Shown here piece by piece: positions 42,291-53,049 of a stretch of 64,000 bases of DNA. Each line of letters begins with the position of its first letter. The stretch's first letter is position 1. The DNA comes from Pseudomonadota bacterium (GTDB lineage Bacteria > Pseudomonadota > Alphaproteobacteria > Sphingomonadales > Sphingomonadaceae): positions 16,926-80,925 of the forward strand of contig CAUJIW010000178.1 of the NCBI GenBank assembly GCA_963205175.1, written 5' to 3'. A model generated the notes under the pieces. It did not search any database, was not told the DNA's origin, and saw nothing but the letters and a program-made list of their open reading frames with translations. Both the position numbers and the translations under genes were made by a program.

Positions 42291-44969
42291 ATGCCCGCGA
42301 CCGATGTTCTCAAGCTGATTCTCTCGCTCGGTTCCGAGCCGACGCGGCAATTGCTTGAGTTGTTTGGCGTGGCCACGTTCGTTGTCGAACTCGACGCCGC
42401 CGGCGAGGCGCGCTACGTCGCGGCCAACAACCGCGCCGAGCTGATGTTCGGGGTCCGCCACGAGGACGCGGTTGGCCGCACGCCGCACGACATCTTCCCT
42501 GCCGACGAGGCGGATGCCTTCCTTGACCACTATCGCACCGGGCTTAGCCGCGCCGAGGGGTTCCAGTTCGAGCGGCAGTCCAGCGCGTTCGGCGCCACCT
42601 TGTGGTACCGCATCGGCATCATCCCGTTGCGCCGACCCGGTGGCGGCGGGCGCATCATCCTGACGGCGTACGACATCACCGATGAGAAAAACGCCCAGGC
42701 GGCGCTCGCGGAAAGTGAGAGCAACCTTCGTCGGGCGCAGCGGCTGGGCCGCATGGGGCACTGGCACCATGATTTTGCTGGCGGCGTGCTCAGCTATTCG
42801 GAAGCCGAGTACCAGTTGCATGGCCTTGATCCTGCCGAACGGGCACTCGTGGCCGAGGCGGTGGGCGAGCGGATGCGTCCCGACGAAATCGCCCGGTTTC
42901 TTGCGGTGCGACAGCAGGCGCTGGAGGCCGGTCGCGGCTACACCTTCGAGACCGAATTGCGCCGGCCTGATGGTACCATCCAGTGGCTGCACTACGAGGC
43001 GGAGCCGGACTGCGACACCGAGGGGCGGCTCATCGGCTATTTCGGCGTCAGCCAGGACATCACCGAGCGCAAGCAGATCGAGCAGGCGCTGGCGCTGAGC
43101 GAGAGTCAGCTGCGGCGCGCCCAGGAAATGGGCCGCATGGGCCATTGGTACGTCGATATGCGCTCGCGCACGCTGACCTGGTCGCAAGCACTGTACGCGC
43201 TTCATCAGGTCGATCAGGATTTCAAGCTCAGCGAGGACAATGTCCGTCGGCTGTTTCCGCGTGCGGACTGGCAACGTCTGCAGGTGATGATGGCCGAGGC
43301 GATGACGTCCCGCACCGGCTATACGTTCGAGGCCGAGATAACCCTGCCAACCGGCCACATCCAGACGGTGTTGCTGCGCGCCGAGCCGGACACCGATGAT
43401 GCCGGAGCGGTCATCGGGTTTTTCGGCGTCACCCAGGACATCACCGAGTTCCGCCAGGCCGAGCGCGGCCTGAAGCGGGCATTGCGCATTGGCCGCATGG
43501 GGCGCTGGTACTCCGACCTGCGCGCCGGTGTGATGACCTGGTCGGACGAGCTTTATGCCCTGACCGGGTACAATCCCGCCTCCCTGACGCCATCGGTGGC
43601 CTGGGTGGAGTCGCTGCTGCCGCCTGAGCGGCGCGACCAGGTGCAGGCGGCCCGTGCCGCGGCGATCCGCGACGGCGCGGGGTTCAGTTATGAGGTTGAC
43701 CACGTTCGGCCTGACGGGGTGTCACAAGCCCTGCACGTGATCGCCGAGCCGGAAACGGATGCCCAGGGCAAGGTCATCGGGTTTTTCGGCATCACCCAGG
43801 ACATCACGGAACGCAAACGCATGGCGAGCGAACTGGCGCTGCTGGCGGAGCGCAACCGGGTGATCGTGCGAACCCTGGATCGGGCGGGAGTCGGCGTTGG
43901 CCTGGTCGGGCTCGACCTGCGGGTGCTCTACGTCAACACGACGTTGACCGCCATCGGCGGGCTGGACAATCCGGAGCAGGTGGTGGGGCGGTTTCTCCGC
44001 GAATTCTATGGTGGCGACTGCGCGTATGTTGAGGATCTGTCGCGGCGGCTGTCCGCTGTCGTGGAGACGCAGCAGCCGCTGGATCTGGACGACCTGGTCT
44101 GGCCGCGCATGGATGGCGATGTCCGCCATCTGCTGGTGCGTGCCGTGCCGCTGGAGAGCGTCGGCGTGCTGATCGTGGTGGTGGACCGCACCGAGCAGCA
44201 TGCGATGCGGGAATTGCAGGCCCAGATCGAGCGCAATCTGCAGCACACCCAGAAGATGGAAGCACTGGGTCAGTTGGCCGGCGGGGTCGCCCACGAGGTC
44301 AACAATCTGCTGCAGCCGATTCTCACCTTCGCCCGCCACGCCCAGGGCGAGATTCCGTCGGAGAAGCGCAACCAGTATCTCGGGCGGATCATGGACGCGG
44401 CACTGCGGATGCGCGAAATCGTCGCCAATACGCTCGCCTTCGCCCGGCCCAAGGTCGATCGCCCGGACATCAGGGACATCAAGACGCTGTTCGACCAGGT
44501 GCTGTCGCTGGCGGCGGGCGTGGTGTCCGGCGCGATCGAGGTGGCGTGTCCGCCCGACGTCGGGTCGCTGAATGTCCGGCTCATCGGTGCCGAGTTCACC
44601 CAGGTGGTGCTCAACCTGCTGGTCAATGCCGCCGATGCCACGGATCGCAAGGGACATATCCGCATTCTGGTCGACAAGGTGGAGAATCCCGAGGGGCTGA
44701 CGCGGCCGCAAGTTTCGCCCGGCGGCTATATACGGCTGACGGTGGCCGACGATGGTGTCGGCATGGCCCTGGAGACCCAGCAGCGGCTGTTCGAGCCGTT
44801 CTTCTCCACCAAGCCGCCCGGTCAGGGTACCGGGCTTGGCATGGCGGTGGTCTATGGCATTGTCAGCCGCTGGGGTGGGGGTATCGCCGTGCGCTCAGCC
44901 CCCGGCGAGGGTGCCCAGATCAGCATCTATATCCCGGAGTATCGCCCGCCTGGCGATACCGGGGGCTGA
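42291..44969 (+). CDS. Soluble multi-PAS sensor histidine kinase
   Basis: An 892-residue kinase with no membrane segment or signal peptide. About five PAS domains precede the kinase core. Three of them are recent-looking duplicates beginning with near-identical (L/M)GRMG(H/R)W blocks near residues 145, 272 and 393. The dimerisation domain has MEALGQLAGGVAHEVNNLLQ with the phospho-acceptor His at 668. The ATPase has VVLNLLVNAADAT, DDGVGM, FEPFFSTKPPGQGTGLGMAVVYGIV. There is no receiver domain and no response regulator gene adjacent, so its partner is elsewhere. Cytosolic redox or small-molecule sensing is inferred. Confidence 0.93.
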   Translation: MPATDVLKLILSLGSEPTRQLLELFGVATFVVELDAAGEARYVAANNRAELMFGVRHEDAVGRTPHDIFPADEADAFLDHYRTGLSRAEGFQFERQSSAFGATLWYRIGIIPLRRPGGGGRIILTAYDITDEKNAQAALAESESNLRRAQRLGRMGHWHHDFAGGVLSYSEAEYQLHGLDPAERALVAEAVGERMRPDEIARFLAVRQQALEAGRGYTFETELRRPDGTIQWLHYEAEPDCDTEGRLIGYFGVSQDITERKQIEQALALSESQLRRAQEMGRMGHWYVDMRSRTLTWSQALYALHQVDQDFKLSEDNVRRLFPRADWQRLQVMMAEAMTSRTGYTFEAEITLPTGHIQTVLLRAEPDTDDAGAVIGFFGVTQDITEFRQAERGLKRALRIGRMGRWYSDLRAGVMTWSDELYALTGYNPASLTPSVAWVESLLPPERRDQVQAARAAAIRDGAGFSYEVDHVRPDGVSQALHVIAEPETDAQGKVIGFFGITQDITERKRMASELALLAERNRVIVRTLDRAGVGVGLVGLDLRVLYVNTTLTAIGGLDNPEQVVGRFLREFYGGDCAYVEDLSRRLSAVVETQQPLDLDDLVWPRMDGDVRHLLVRAVPLESVGVLIVVVDRTEQHAMRELQAQIERNLQHTQKMEALGQLAGGVAHEVNNLLQPILTFARHAQGEIPSEKRNQYLGRIMDAALRMREIVANTLAFARPKVDRPDIRDIKTLFDQVLSLAAGVVSGAIEVACPPDVGSLNVRLIGAEFTQVVLNLLVNAADATDRKGHIRILVDKVENPEGLTRPQVSPGGYIRLTVADDGVGMALETQQRLFEPFFSTKPPGQGTGLGMAVVYGIVSRWGGGIAVRSAPGEGAQISIYIPEYRPPGDTGG

Positions 44970-44981
44970 TCCGGCGCCACC

Positions 44982-45461
44982 TCAGGCCTCAAGCGGCTTC
45001 ATCTGCGATTGCAGGTAATTTTCCAGGCCGACGGCCTTGATCAGCGCCAGCTGGGTCTCGATGAAATCGACATGTTCTTCCTCGGACTCCAGGATGTCTT
45101 CCAGCAGCTCGCGGCTGATGTAGTCCTGCACCGCCTCGCAATGGGCGATCGCCGCCTTGAGGTCGGGCATCGCCTCCATTTCCAGCGCCAGGTCGCATTC
45201 CAGCAGTTCCGTCACCGTTTCACCGATGCGCAGCCGGTTGAGCGACTGCATGCCCGGCACACCCTCCAGGAACAGGATCCGCTTGGTCAGCGCATCGGCG
45301 TGCTTCATCTCGTCGATGGATTCGCCGTATTCATATTTGCCGAGCCGGTCGAGGCCCCAGTTCTCCAGCATTCGCGCGTGCAGGAAGTACTGATTGATGG
45401 CCGTCAGTTCGTTTTTGAGAATCTTGTTAAGGTGCTTGATGACCTCGGAATCGCCCTTCAC
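44982..45461 (-). CDS. bfr: Bacterioferritin
   Basis: A 159-residue haem-containing ferritin that stores iron in 24-subunit shells. The start is set at GTG 45461 (giving MKGDSEVIKHLNKIL) because GGAGG lies five bases upstream and other Bfr proteins begin MKGD; a GTG six bases earlier overlaps the ribosome site. Ferroxidase residues are visible in NELTAINQYFLHA, MKHADALTKRILFLEG with haem-region Met, and ESEEEHVDFIETQL. It lies downstream of bfd in the same direction. Confidence 0.95.
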   Translation of the reverse strand: MKGDSEVIKHLNKILKNELTAINQYFLHARMLENWGLDRLGKYEYGESIDEMKHADALTKRILFLEGVPGMQSLNRLRIGETVTELLECDLALEMEAMPDLKAAIAHCEAVQDYISRELLEDILESEEEHVDFIETQLALIKAVGLENYLQSQMKPLEA

Positions 45462-45588
45462 GGCCACCTCCTGACAACGGTTATGATGAAGCCGAGGATA
45501 GCATCAAAAGCGCAAGATTCCCAAGCACATTGCGATCATCGCAACGTGATGGAACTGTCCTGGATACCGCCGCGTCCGGCGGCAGGGG

Positions 45589-45786
45589 TTACTCCGCGGC
45601 CCAGACGGTCTCGCAGCCTTCGGCGTGGCTGTCTTCGATGATGTTGCGGGCGAAGCTGGCGCAGCAGCCGCACTCGAACGCGCAACCGAGGTGGGCGTAA
45701 ACGGCGGCCGGGCGGGTCTCGCCACTGAGACGTGCCGCCGTGCGGACATCGGCTTCCCGCAATCCATTGCAAAGGCAGACGTACAT
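45589..45786 (-). CDS. bfd: Bacterioferritin-associated ferredoxin
   Basis: A 65-residue BFD-like [2Fe-2S] protein starting MYVCLCNGLREADV. The cluster ligands would be the two N-terminal Cys (CLC) and the Cys of the GCAFECGCC block, which holds four. In other bacteria Bfd reduces ferric iron in the bacterioferritin core to release it. The start at 45786 is chosen because it gives the canonical N-terminus. It is 127 bp upstream of bfr, probably the same iron-responsive unit. Confidence 0.9.
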   Translation of the reverse strand: MYVCLCNGLREADVRTAARLSGETRPAAVYAHLGCAFECGCCASFARNIIEDSHAEGCETVWAAE

Positions 45787-45911
45787 ACAGGACACCCGCG
45801 ACTGAATCTCAATCGCGCAATTCATAGCGTTACTAAGAATGAGTGTCAACTGGCCAGGCGGTGTCCGGCGCTATCGCGCGGCCCCGGCGATGCCCTGTCA
45901 GTGTCGTCGCC

Positions 45912-46700
45912 TCAGTGTCGTCGCCGGCGTCGCAGTCGGCCGGTCCGATGGGTGGCGCCCAGCACCCGCCGCTCGATGTCGACCATCGCGCCGGTGGTCG
46001 GCTCGTGACTGGCAAGCGCGGCCTCGATGGTGGCGATATCATCGGCGGCGCTGTTGAGCAGCCGACTCAGTGCGGCGTCGGGGCGCGGTGACGGCTCGCC
46101 GTCGAGCACGGCGCGCAGTTCTTCCTCCCACCAGCCAAGTGCCGCCCGGACGCGCGCCGCGGGGGACAGCGGGGGCTGCCCGGTCAGCGAGGCATTGTCG
46201 GCCAGCGCCGCCAGTCGGGCGAGCAGGATGTCGCCCTGCCGGAGAGTTGTGGCGGCGGGCGCCATGTCGTCGCGGGTCACGCCGCGGCGCAAGGCCGCCA
46301 GAGTCACCGCCAGCAGCAGGATCTGGAGCGGCCAGTGCAGGCGGAAAGCCGGGGATGCTGGACCAAGCGCGAACGCCAGCACGAGCCCGCCGACCGAGAT
46401 CATCGAGGCGACGAACAGCAGGGAGACGCTGCCGGCCTTCGGGCGCATGGCACGCCGGCGCCGGTCGGCCCGCCGCAAGGCCGCCAGCCACAGCAGCAAC
46501 GCCAGCCCGCCGATCCAGGCACTGGCGGCAAACAGGTCACGCGCGGGCACGCTCCCGGCGAAGCGATAGGTCAGCAGCCCGCAGCCGGTCAATGTCGCCA
46601 CGGCCAGGCCCAGCGACAGCGTTGTCACGACGGCCTGCCGGCTGGGGGCCGGCGCGGATGCCGTTTCCTGATTCTGCTGCTGTTCCCGGTTCGTCACCAT
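45912..46700 (-). CDS. Four-helix membrane protein of unknown function
   Basis: A 262-residue protein starting MVTNREQQQNQE. Four hydrophobic segments lie at about residues 25-45, 52-72, 90-112 and 118-135, then a soluble helical C-terminal domain (WWEEELRAVLDGEPS...AADDIATIEAALA) and a very basic end (TGRLRRRRRH). No family is recognised. The upstream region abuts the divergent flavoprotein gene's palindrome. Confidence 0.6.
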   Translation of the reverse strand: MVTNREQQQNQETASAPAPSRQAVVTTLSLGLAVATLTGCGLLTYRFAGSVPARDLFAASAWIGGLALLLWLAALRRADRRRRAMRPKAGSVSLLFVASMISVGGLVLAFALGPASPAFRLHWPLQILLLAVTLAALRRGVTRDDMAPAATTLRQGDILLARLAALADNASLTGQPPLSPAARVRAALGWWEEELRAVLDGEPSPRPDAALSRLLNSAADDIATIEAALASHEPTTGAMVDIERRVLGATHRTGRLRRRRRH

Positions 46701-46829
46701 TCCGACCCGTTGCGTGCGACGCCAGCGACGTCCATCCAGCCGCCCGACTTTGAGCAAATGTCGTTGTTGCGCGCAAGCAACGTCTGCCCCCCCCCGACGG
46801 CCGGCTTGATCTTCGGCGCCGCCGATTTA

Positions 46830-46848
46830 TGCGTAGATCAAATACGCA
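46830..46848. promoter_or_regulatory. Inverted repeat upstream of the flavoprotein gene
   Basis: TGCGTA and TACGCA flank a 7-bp spacer, ending 14 bp before the ATG at 46863. Size and placement suit a TetR- or GntR-type operator. No regulator gene is adjacent. Confidence 0.4.
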
Positions 46849-46862
46849 AAACGGGGGATGAC

Positions 46863-47828
46863 ATGGGACTGCACACGCCAATCTGCGATCTGCTGGGTAT
46901 CGAGCATCCGGTACTGCTGGCCGGTATGGGCGGCGTGTCCTATGCCGGGGTCTGCGCGGCGGTCAGCGAGGCCGGCGGTTTCGGCACGCTGGGCATGGCG
47001 GGCCTGCCGCCCGCCGAGATCGAGCGCCAGATGGCCGAGGTGCGGACGCTCACCGACAGGCCGTTCGGCGTCGACCTGCTGGCGGCCCAGCCGGAGAGCC
47101 TGACCGCCTCGGTGGATGTCATCATCGCCGGCGGCGCCCGGGCGTTCATCGCCGGACTGGGGGTGCCCACCGCCATCATCGAGAAGCTCAAGGCCGCCAA
47201 CGTGCTGGTGATGAGCATGTGCGGCACGGTGGGTCATGCCGTGAAGGCGGCGGAGGCCGGTTGCGACGCGGTGATCATGCAGGGCACCGAGGGTGGCGGC
47301 CACACCGGCAAGGTCGCCTCCATCGCCCTGTGGCCGCAGACGGTGGACGCGGTGTCGATTCCCGTCATTGCCGCCGGTGGCGTCGTCGACGGTCGCGGCC
47401 TGGTGGCGGCGCTGGCGATGGGCTGCCAGGGGGTATGGATGGGCACCCGCTTCATCGCCTCGCACGAGGCGCACGCGGCCCAGGTCTACAAGGAACGCAT
47501 CGTTGCCATGCGCGACGAGGATACCACCATCAGCCGGGTATTTACCGGCAAGACCCTGCGGGCGCTGGTCAACGACACGACCCGCCAATGGGAGGGGCGT
47601 GATGCCGAAATCAAGAAATTCCCGCTCCAGGTCATGGAGTCGGTCCAGCTCAACCGTCTGGGGCCGATCGCCGGGATTGTCGAGGGGGTGGACGCTGACC
47701 ACCAGTGCCTGCCTGCCGGCCAGGGCGGCGGCGCGATCAGCGACATCCTGTCGTGCCGGGAAATCGTCGAGCGCACGGTGGCGCAAGCCCGGGCGGTCAT
47801 CGGCGACCTGCCGCGATTCGTGCGCTGA
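46863..47828 (+). CDS. Nitronate monooxygenase / FabK-like FMN flavoprotein
   Basis: A 321-residue TIM-barrel flavoprotein of the 2-nitropropane dioxygenase family. [22 protein letters not shown] forms the first strand and FMN loop. [19 protein letters not shown] carries the catalytic-type His, [32 protein letters not shown] is the phosphate-binding stretch, and a lid follows. Members oxidise nitronates or reduce enoyl-thioesters; the substrate is not decidable here. The ATG at 46863 lies six bases after GGGGGATG. Confidence 0.88.
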   Translation: MGLHTPICDLLGIEHPVLLAGMGGVSYAGVCAAVSEAGGFGTLGMAGLPPAEIERQMAEVRTLTDRPFGVDLLAAQPESLTASVDVIIAGGARAFIAGLGVPTAIIEKLKAANVLVMSMCGTVGHAVKAAEAGCDAVIMQGTEGGGHTGKVASIALWPQTVDAVSIPVIAAGGVVDGRGLVAALAMGCQGVWMGTRFIASHEAHAAQVYKERIVAMRDEDTTISRVFTGKTLRALVNDTTRQWEGRDAEIKKFPLQVMESVQLNRLGPIAGIVEGVDADHQCLPAGQGGGAISDILSCREIVERTVAQARAVIGDLPRFVR

Positions 47829-47842
47829 CGCGGCGGCGCGCC

Positions 47843-48379
47843 TCAGGGTTCGGCGGGCGTCGCCGGCTGGGCCTGTTCGGCCTCGATCTCGCTGAGCGCC
47901 TTGAGCGCCGACTGGCGCGCCAGCTGCGCTGCCCGCAGGATCGCCTGGCGGACCCTGGGGTAGGTGCCACAGCGGCACAGATTGGTCATGGTCTCGGCGA
48001 TGTCGGCGTCGGTGGGCTCCGGCCTGGCGTGCAGCAACGCGGTGGCGGCCATGATCATGCCGGGCTGGCAGTAACCGCACTGCGGCACCTGCAGTTCCAG
48101 CCAGGCCTGTTGCACCGGGTGATCACGGTCGGGCGACAGGCCCTCGATGGTGACGACCGTGGCATCATTGATGTCGCCGATCGGCACCTGGCAGGCCCGG
48201 ACCGCTTCGCCATCGACATGCACCGTGCAGGCGCCGCACAGGCCGGCGCCACAGCCGAACTTGGTGCCGGTCAGGTTGGCGATGTCGCGCAGCACCCACA
48301 GCAGCGGCATGTCCGGCGGCACGTCGAACGCCACCGGCTGACCGTTGAGGACAATCTTGGTCACGACAATCTTGGTCAT
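47843..48379 (-). CDS. Orphan [2Fe-2S] subunit of a molybdenum hydroxylase
   Basis: A 178-residue small subunit of the xanthine/isoquinoline oxidoreductase family. The plant-type cluster motif [16 protein letters not shown] and the second cluster [10 protein letters not shown]...[15 protein letters not shown] are both complete. It would pass electrons from a molybdopterin subunit, but no such subunit lies on either side. The first ten residues, [10 protein letters not shown], come from a 15-bp tandem duplication that creates two in-frame starts (48379 and 48364). GAGG six bases before 48379 favours the upstream one. The C-terminal tail is Ala/Pro/Glu-rich. Confidence 0.92.
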   Translation of the reverse strand: MTKIVVTKIVLNGQPVAFDVPPDMPLLWVLRDIANLTGTKFGCGAGLCGACTVHVDGEAVRACQVPIGDINDATVVTIEGLSPDRDHPVQQAWLELQVPQCGYCQPGMIMAATALLHARPEPTDADIAETMTNLCRCGTYPRVRQAILRAAQLARQSALKALSEIEAEQAQPATPAEP

Positions 48380-48461
48380 GGATACCTCGTTGCGATAAGG
48401 ACCATAAACACGTTCCGGACGGACAAGACAACCGACGGACCGACACTAACGGGAGGATGGA

Positions 48462-49274
48462 ATGGAAACGCTGGATCTCGCTATCGCCGACGGCATCGCC
48501 CATGTGCGGATGATCCGTGGCGAACAGCTCAACACCATGGTCGCGGCGTTCTGGACCGAGATGATCGAGGTGTTCGAGGCCATTGACGCCCGTCCCGATG
48601 TCCGGGCGGTGGTGCTGTCCTCCACCGGCCGGCATTTCACCGCCGGTCTCGATCTCGCCATGGCCTCCACGTCGCTGCGGCCGGCCTCCGACGATCCGGC
48701 GCGGGCGCGGGAGAAGCTGCGCCGCAAGATTCTCCGGATGCAGGAGACCATGTCGGTGGTCGACCGCTGCCGGGTGCCGGTGATCGCCGTCGTGCAGGGT
48801 GGCTGCATCGGCGGCGGCGTCGATCTCGTCACGGCCTGCGACATGCGGGTCGGCACCGCCGACTGCTATTTCACCGTCCAGGAGATCAACGTCGGCATCG
48901 TCGCCGATGTCGGCACGCTGCAGCGTCTGCCCTATCTGCTGCCGCAGGGGCTGGTGCGTGAACTCGCCTATACCGGCCGGCGGTTCACCGCCGAGGAAGC
49001 CCGCCAATGGGGGTTCCTCAACCGGGTCGCCGACACGCCCGAGGCGGCGCTGGAGCAGGCCTTCGCACTGGCGCGCGAGATCGCCGGCAAGTCGCCGGTG
49101 GCGATCACCGGAATCAAGCGCGTGCTCGACTATGGCCGCGGTCACTCGATCGAGGATGGGCTCGACTATGTGGCCACATGGAACGCCGGCATGCTCATCG
49201 GTGACGATCTGAATGTCGCCGTAACAGCTGCGTTGGCAAAAAAGACAGCAGACTTCAAGGACTTGCTTGAATAG
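48462..49274 (+). CDS. Crotonase-family protein, probable dienoyl-CoA isomerase
   Basis: A 270-residue enoyl-CoA hydratase/isomerase. The oxyanion-hole segments are STGRHFTAGLDLA and GGCIGGGVDLVTACDMR. The stretch FTVQEINVGIVADVGTLQRLP has the Glu and the Asp placed as in delta(3,5)-delta(2,4)-dienoyl-CoA isomerases, whereas hydratases have a second Glu. This points to breakdown of unsaturated fatty acids with odd-position double bonds. GGGAGG lies upstream of the ATG. It precedes the cox operon, which has its own promoter. Confidence 0.85.
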   Translation: METLDLAIADGIAHVRMIRGEQLNTMVAAFWTEMIEVFEAIDARPDVRAVVLSSTGRHFTAGLDLAMASTSLRPASDDPARAREKLRRKILRMQETMSVVDRCRVPVIAVVQGGCIGGGVDLVTACDMRVGTADCYFTVQEINVGIVADVGTLQRLPYLLPQGLVRELAYTGRRFTAEEARQWGFLNRVADTPEAALEQAFALAREIAGKSPVAITGIKRVLDYGRGHSIEDGLDYVATWNAGMLIGDDLNVAVTAALAKKTADFKDLLE

Positions 49275-49318
49275 TAGCGCGACTGCATAAAAACGCCCGG
49301 CTGCGGCACAGTGGCCGC

Positions 49319-49347
49319 TTGTCGAGCTTGAGGTGCGCGCTTATAAC
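49319..49347 (+). promoter_or_regulatory. Sigma-70-type promoter for the cox operon
   Basis: TTGTCG (49319-49324) and TATAAC (49342-49347) are separated by exactly 17 bp, about 50 bp before the coxB start codon. Confidence 0.5.
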
Positions 49348-49396
49348 GCGGCCGAATGGGGCCGCAGCATTGTCGGCTGGAAATAGCGGGGAAACC

Positions 49397-50254
49397 ATGA
49401 GGAAGATCAAATCACTGCTATCGACTTTGGTCGCAGGCGCGGCTGTTTTCGCGTCGGGCGCCGCGTCCGCCGGCCAGCCGACACCCGAGGCCCTGGGCAT
49501 GCAGGAGCCCGCCACCGAACTCGCGCGGTTCGGCTACTGGATGTACCATGACTGGCTGACGCCGATCATCGTCGCCATCACCCTCTTCGTGCTGGCGCTG
49601 CTGGTTTACATCGTGGTGCGCTTCCGCGCCGGTGCCAACCCGGAGCCGTCCAAGACTTCGCACAACACCCTGCTGGAGGTGGTCTGGACCGTGGCCCCGG
49701 TGCTGATCCTGGTGGCGATCGCGGTGCCGTCGTTCCGCCTGCTCTATGCCGAGTACAGCCCGCCCAAGACCGACCTCACCATCAAGGTGACCGGGCATCA
49801 GTGGTACTGGTCCTATGAGTATCCCGACCAGGACGGCATTGCCTTCGATTCCATCATGCTGACCGACGAGGAGGCCGCCAAGGAGCAGCTGCCGCGTCTG
49901 CTGGGTGTCGACAATCGCATTGTCGTGCCCACCGGCAAGACCGTGAAGCTGCTCATCACTTCGGCCGACGTGCTGCACTCCTTCGCCATCCCCGCGTTCT
50001 TCCTCAAGATGGACGCGGTGCCGGGCCGGGTGAACGAATCGTGGTTCAACGTCGAAAAGCCGGGCATCTATTATGGCCAGTGCTCCGAGCTGTGCGGCAT
50101 CCGCCACGGCTTCATGCCGATCATGATCGAGGCGATGGAGCCGGCCAAGTTCGACGCCTGGGTGGCGGAGGCGAAGACCAAGTTCGCCGCCGTGCCGCCC
50201 GCCAACCAGTATGCGCAAGCCGACGTCGCGGGCGACGTCATCGTGCGGCAGTAA
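49397..50254 (+). CDS. coxB: Cytochrome c oxidase subunit II
   Basis: A 285-residue subunit that receives electrons from cytochrome c through CuA. A signal peptide (to about residue 25, GAASA) precedes two membrane helices and the cupredoxin domain. VTGHQWYWSYEYPD is the aromatic electron-entry patch, and the CuA ligands are in QCSELCGIRHGFM with the upstream His of DVLHSFAIP. There is no fused cytochrome c domain, as expected of an aa3-type oxidase. GCGGGGAAACC precedes the ATG. Confidence 0.97.
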   Translation: MRKIKSLLSTLVAGAAVFASGAASAGQPTPEALGMQEPATELARFGYWMYHDWLTPIIVAITLFVLALLVYIVVRFRAGANPEPSKTSHNTLLEVVWTVAPVLILVAIAVPSFRLLYAEYSPPKTDLTIKVTGHQWYWSYEYPDQDGIAFDSIMLTDEEAAKEQLPRLLGVDNRIVVPTGKTVKLLITSADVLHSFAIPAFFLKMDAVPGRVNESWFNVEKPGIYYGQCSELCGIRHGFMPIMIEAMEPAKFDAWVAEAKTKFAAVPPANQYAQADVAGDVIVRQ

Positions 50255-51925
<1,671 letters not shown>

Positions 51926-51955
51926 GCAGCGTTGACGACAAGGGACCGTGCAGTC

Positions 51956-52894
51956 GTGACAGACTCCGTCGCATCCGCCTACGCATCGGCCCCGGCATCC
52001 GCCGGGGCCGACTGGCGTGCCGTGCCGGTGGCCGACTGGCGCGATTACCTGGAACTGCTGAAACCCCGGGTGGTCAGTCTGGTGGTGTTCACCGGCCTGT
52101 GCGGCCTGCTGGCAGCACCCGGGTCGCTGCATCCGACGCTGGCCTTGACGGCGCTGCTGTGCATCGCCGTGGGCGCGGGTGCCGCCGGTGCCTTCAACCA
52201 GTGGTTCGAGAGCGATACCGACGCCCTGATGCGCCGGACCGCCAGCCGGCCGATTCCGGCCGGGCGAATCGAGCCCGCCGAGGCGCTGGCGTTCGCTGTC
52301 GCGCTCGCGGGGGCATCGGTTGCGATCATGGGGCTGGCGATCAACTGGCTGGCGGCCGGGCTGCTGCTGGGCTCCATCCTGTTCTACACCCACGTCTACA
52401 CGGTATGGCTGAAGCGCCGGACGCCGCAGAACATCGTCATCGGTGGCGCGGCCGGCGCCTTCCCGCCGCTGATCGGCTGGGCGGCGGTGACCGGCGACGT
52501 CTCGACGCTGCCGGTGCTGCTGTTCGCCATCATCTTCCTCTGGACCCCGCCGCACTTCTGGTCGCTGGCGCTGTTCGCCTGCAAGGATTATGAGCGTGCC
52601 GGCATTCCGATGCTGCCGGTGGTGGCCGGCGAGCGGGTCACCCGGCTGCAGATCTGGCTCTACACCTGGGCGCTGGTGGCGGCCTCCGTCGCGCCCTGGG
52701 CGCTCGGCCTGACCGGCGCGGTCTACGGCCTGACCGCCAGCGGGTTGGGCGTGCTGTTCCTCGCCGGCGCCTGGCGGGTGTGGCGTGGCACGGACCTCAA
52801 GGCGCCCAAGCTGCTGTTCGGGTTTTCCATTCTCTACCTGTTCGTGCTGTTCGCGGCGCTGGTCGCCGATCGCCTGGCGGGAGTCGCGGCATGA
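51956..52894 (+). CDS. ctaB: Protohaem IX farnesyltransferase
   Basis: A 312-residue UbiA-type prenyltransferase making haem O for the oxidase. It has about nine membrane helices. The two aspartate-rich motifs are [20 protein letters not shown] and the later [17 protein letters not shown]. The start is uncertain: GTG 51956 (AAGGGA upstream) is preferred to TTG 51932. It follows coxA by 30 bp and overlaps the next gene by four bases. No haem A synthase (ctaA) gene is in the cluster. Confidence 0.95.
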   Translation: MTDSVASAYASAPASAGADWRAVPVADWRDYLELLKPRVVSLVVFTGLCGLLAAPGSLHPTLALTALLCIAVGAGAAGAFNQWFESDTDALMRRTASRPIPAGRIEPAEALAFAVALAGASVAIMGLAINWLAAGLLLGSILFYTHVYTVWLKRRTPQNIVIGGAAGAFPPLIGWAAVTGDVSTLPVLLFAIIFLWTPPHFWSLALFACKDYERAGIPMLPVVAGERVTRLQIWLYTWALVAASVAPWALGLTGAVYGLTASGLGVLFLAGAWRVWRGTDLKAPKLLFGFSILYLFVLFAALVADRLAGVAA

Positions 52895-53049
52895 GCGGCG
52901 CCGAGCATGATCCGGTCGCCCGCAAGCAGGCCGACGAGGAGTTCGCCGCCAAGCGGCGCGGCCGCAACTGGGCGCTGCTCGCGGTACTGGTGGCCATGGT
53001 CGTGCTGTTCTACCTCATCACTATCGCCCGCATCGGGGTGAACACGTGA
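52891..53049 (+). CDS. Small single-helix protein of the cox operon (CoxF-like)
   Basis: A 52-residue protein with a charged N-terminus ([17 protein letters not shown]) and one membrane helix ([23 protein letters not shown]). Short proteins in this position between ctaB and ctaG are standard in alphaproteobacteria and called CoxF. It overlaps both neighbours (ATGA with ctaB, GTGA with ctaG), which implies tight coupling. Its precise role in oxidase assembly is not defined. Confidence 0.85.
   Translation: MSGAEHDPVARKQADEEFAAKRRGRNWALLAVLVAMVVLFYLITIARIGVNT

Noticed and set aside
39342..43703. A 1453-codon open frame on the minus strand spanning gor, the DAHP synthase gene and the kinase gene
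   Set aside because: It crosses three confidently identified plus-strand genes and has the low-complexity composition of an antisense shadow.
45787..45860. Fur-type iron box upstream of bfd
   Set aside because: An AT-rich stretch (TTACTAAGAATGAG) is present but does not match the 19-bp dyad well enough to call.
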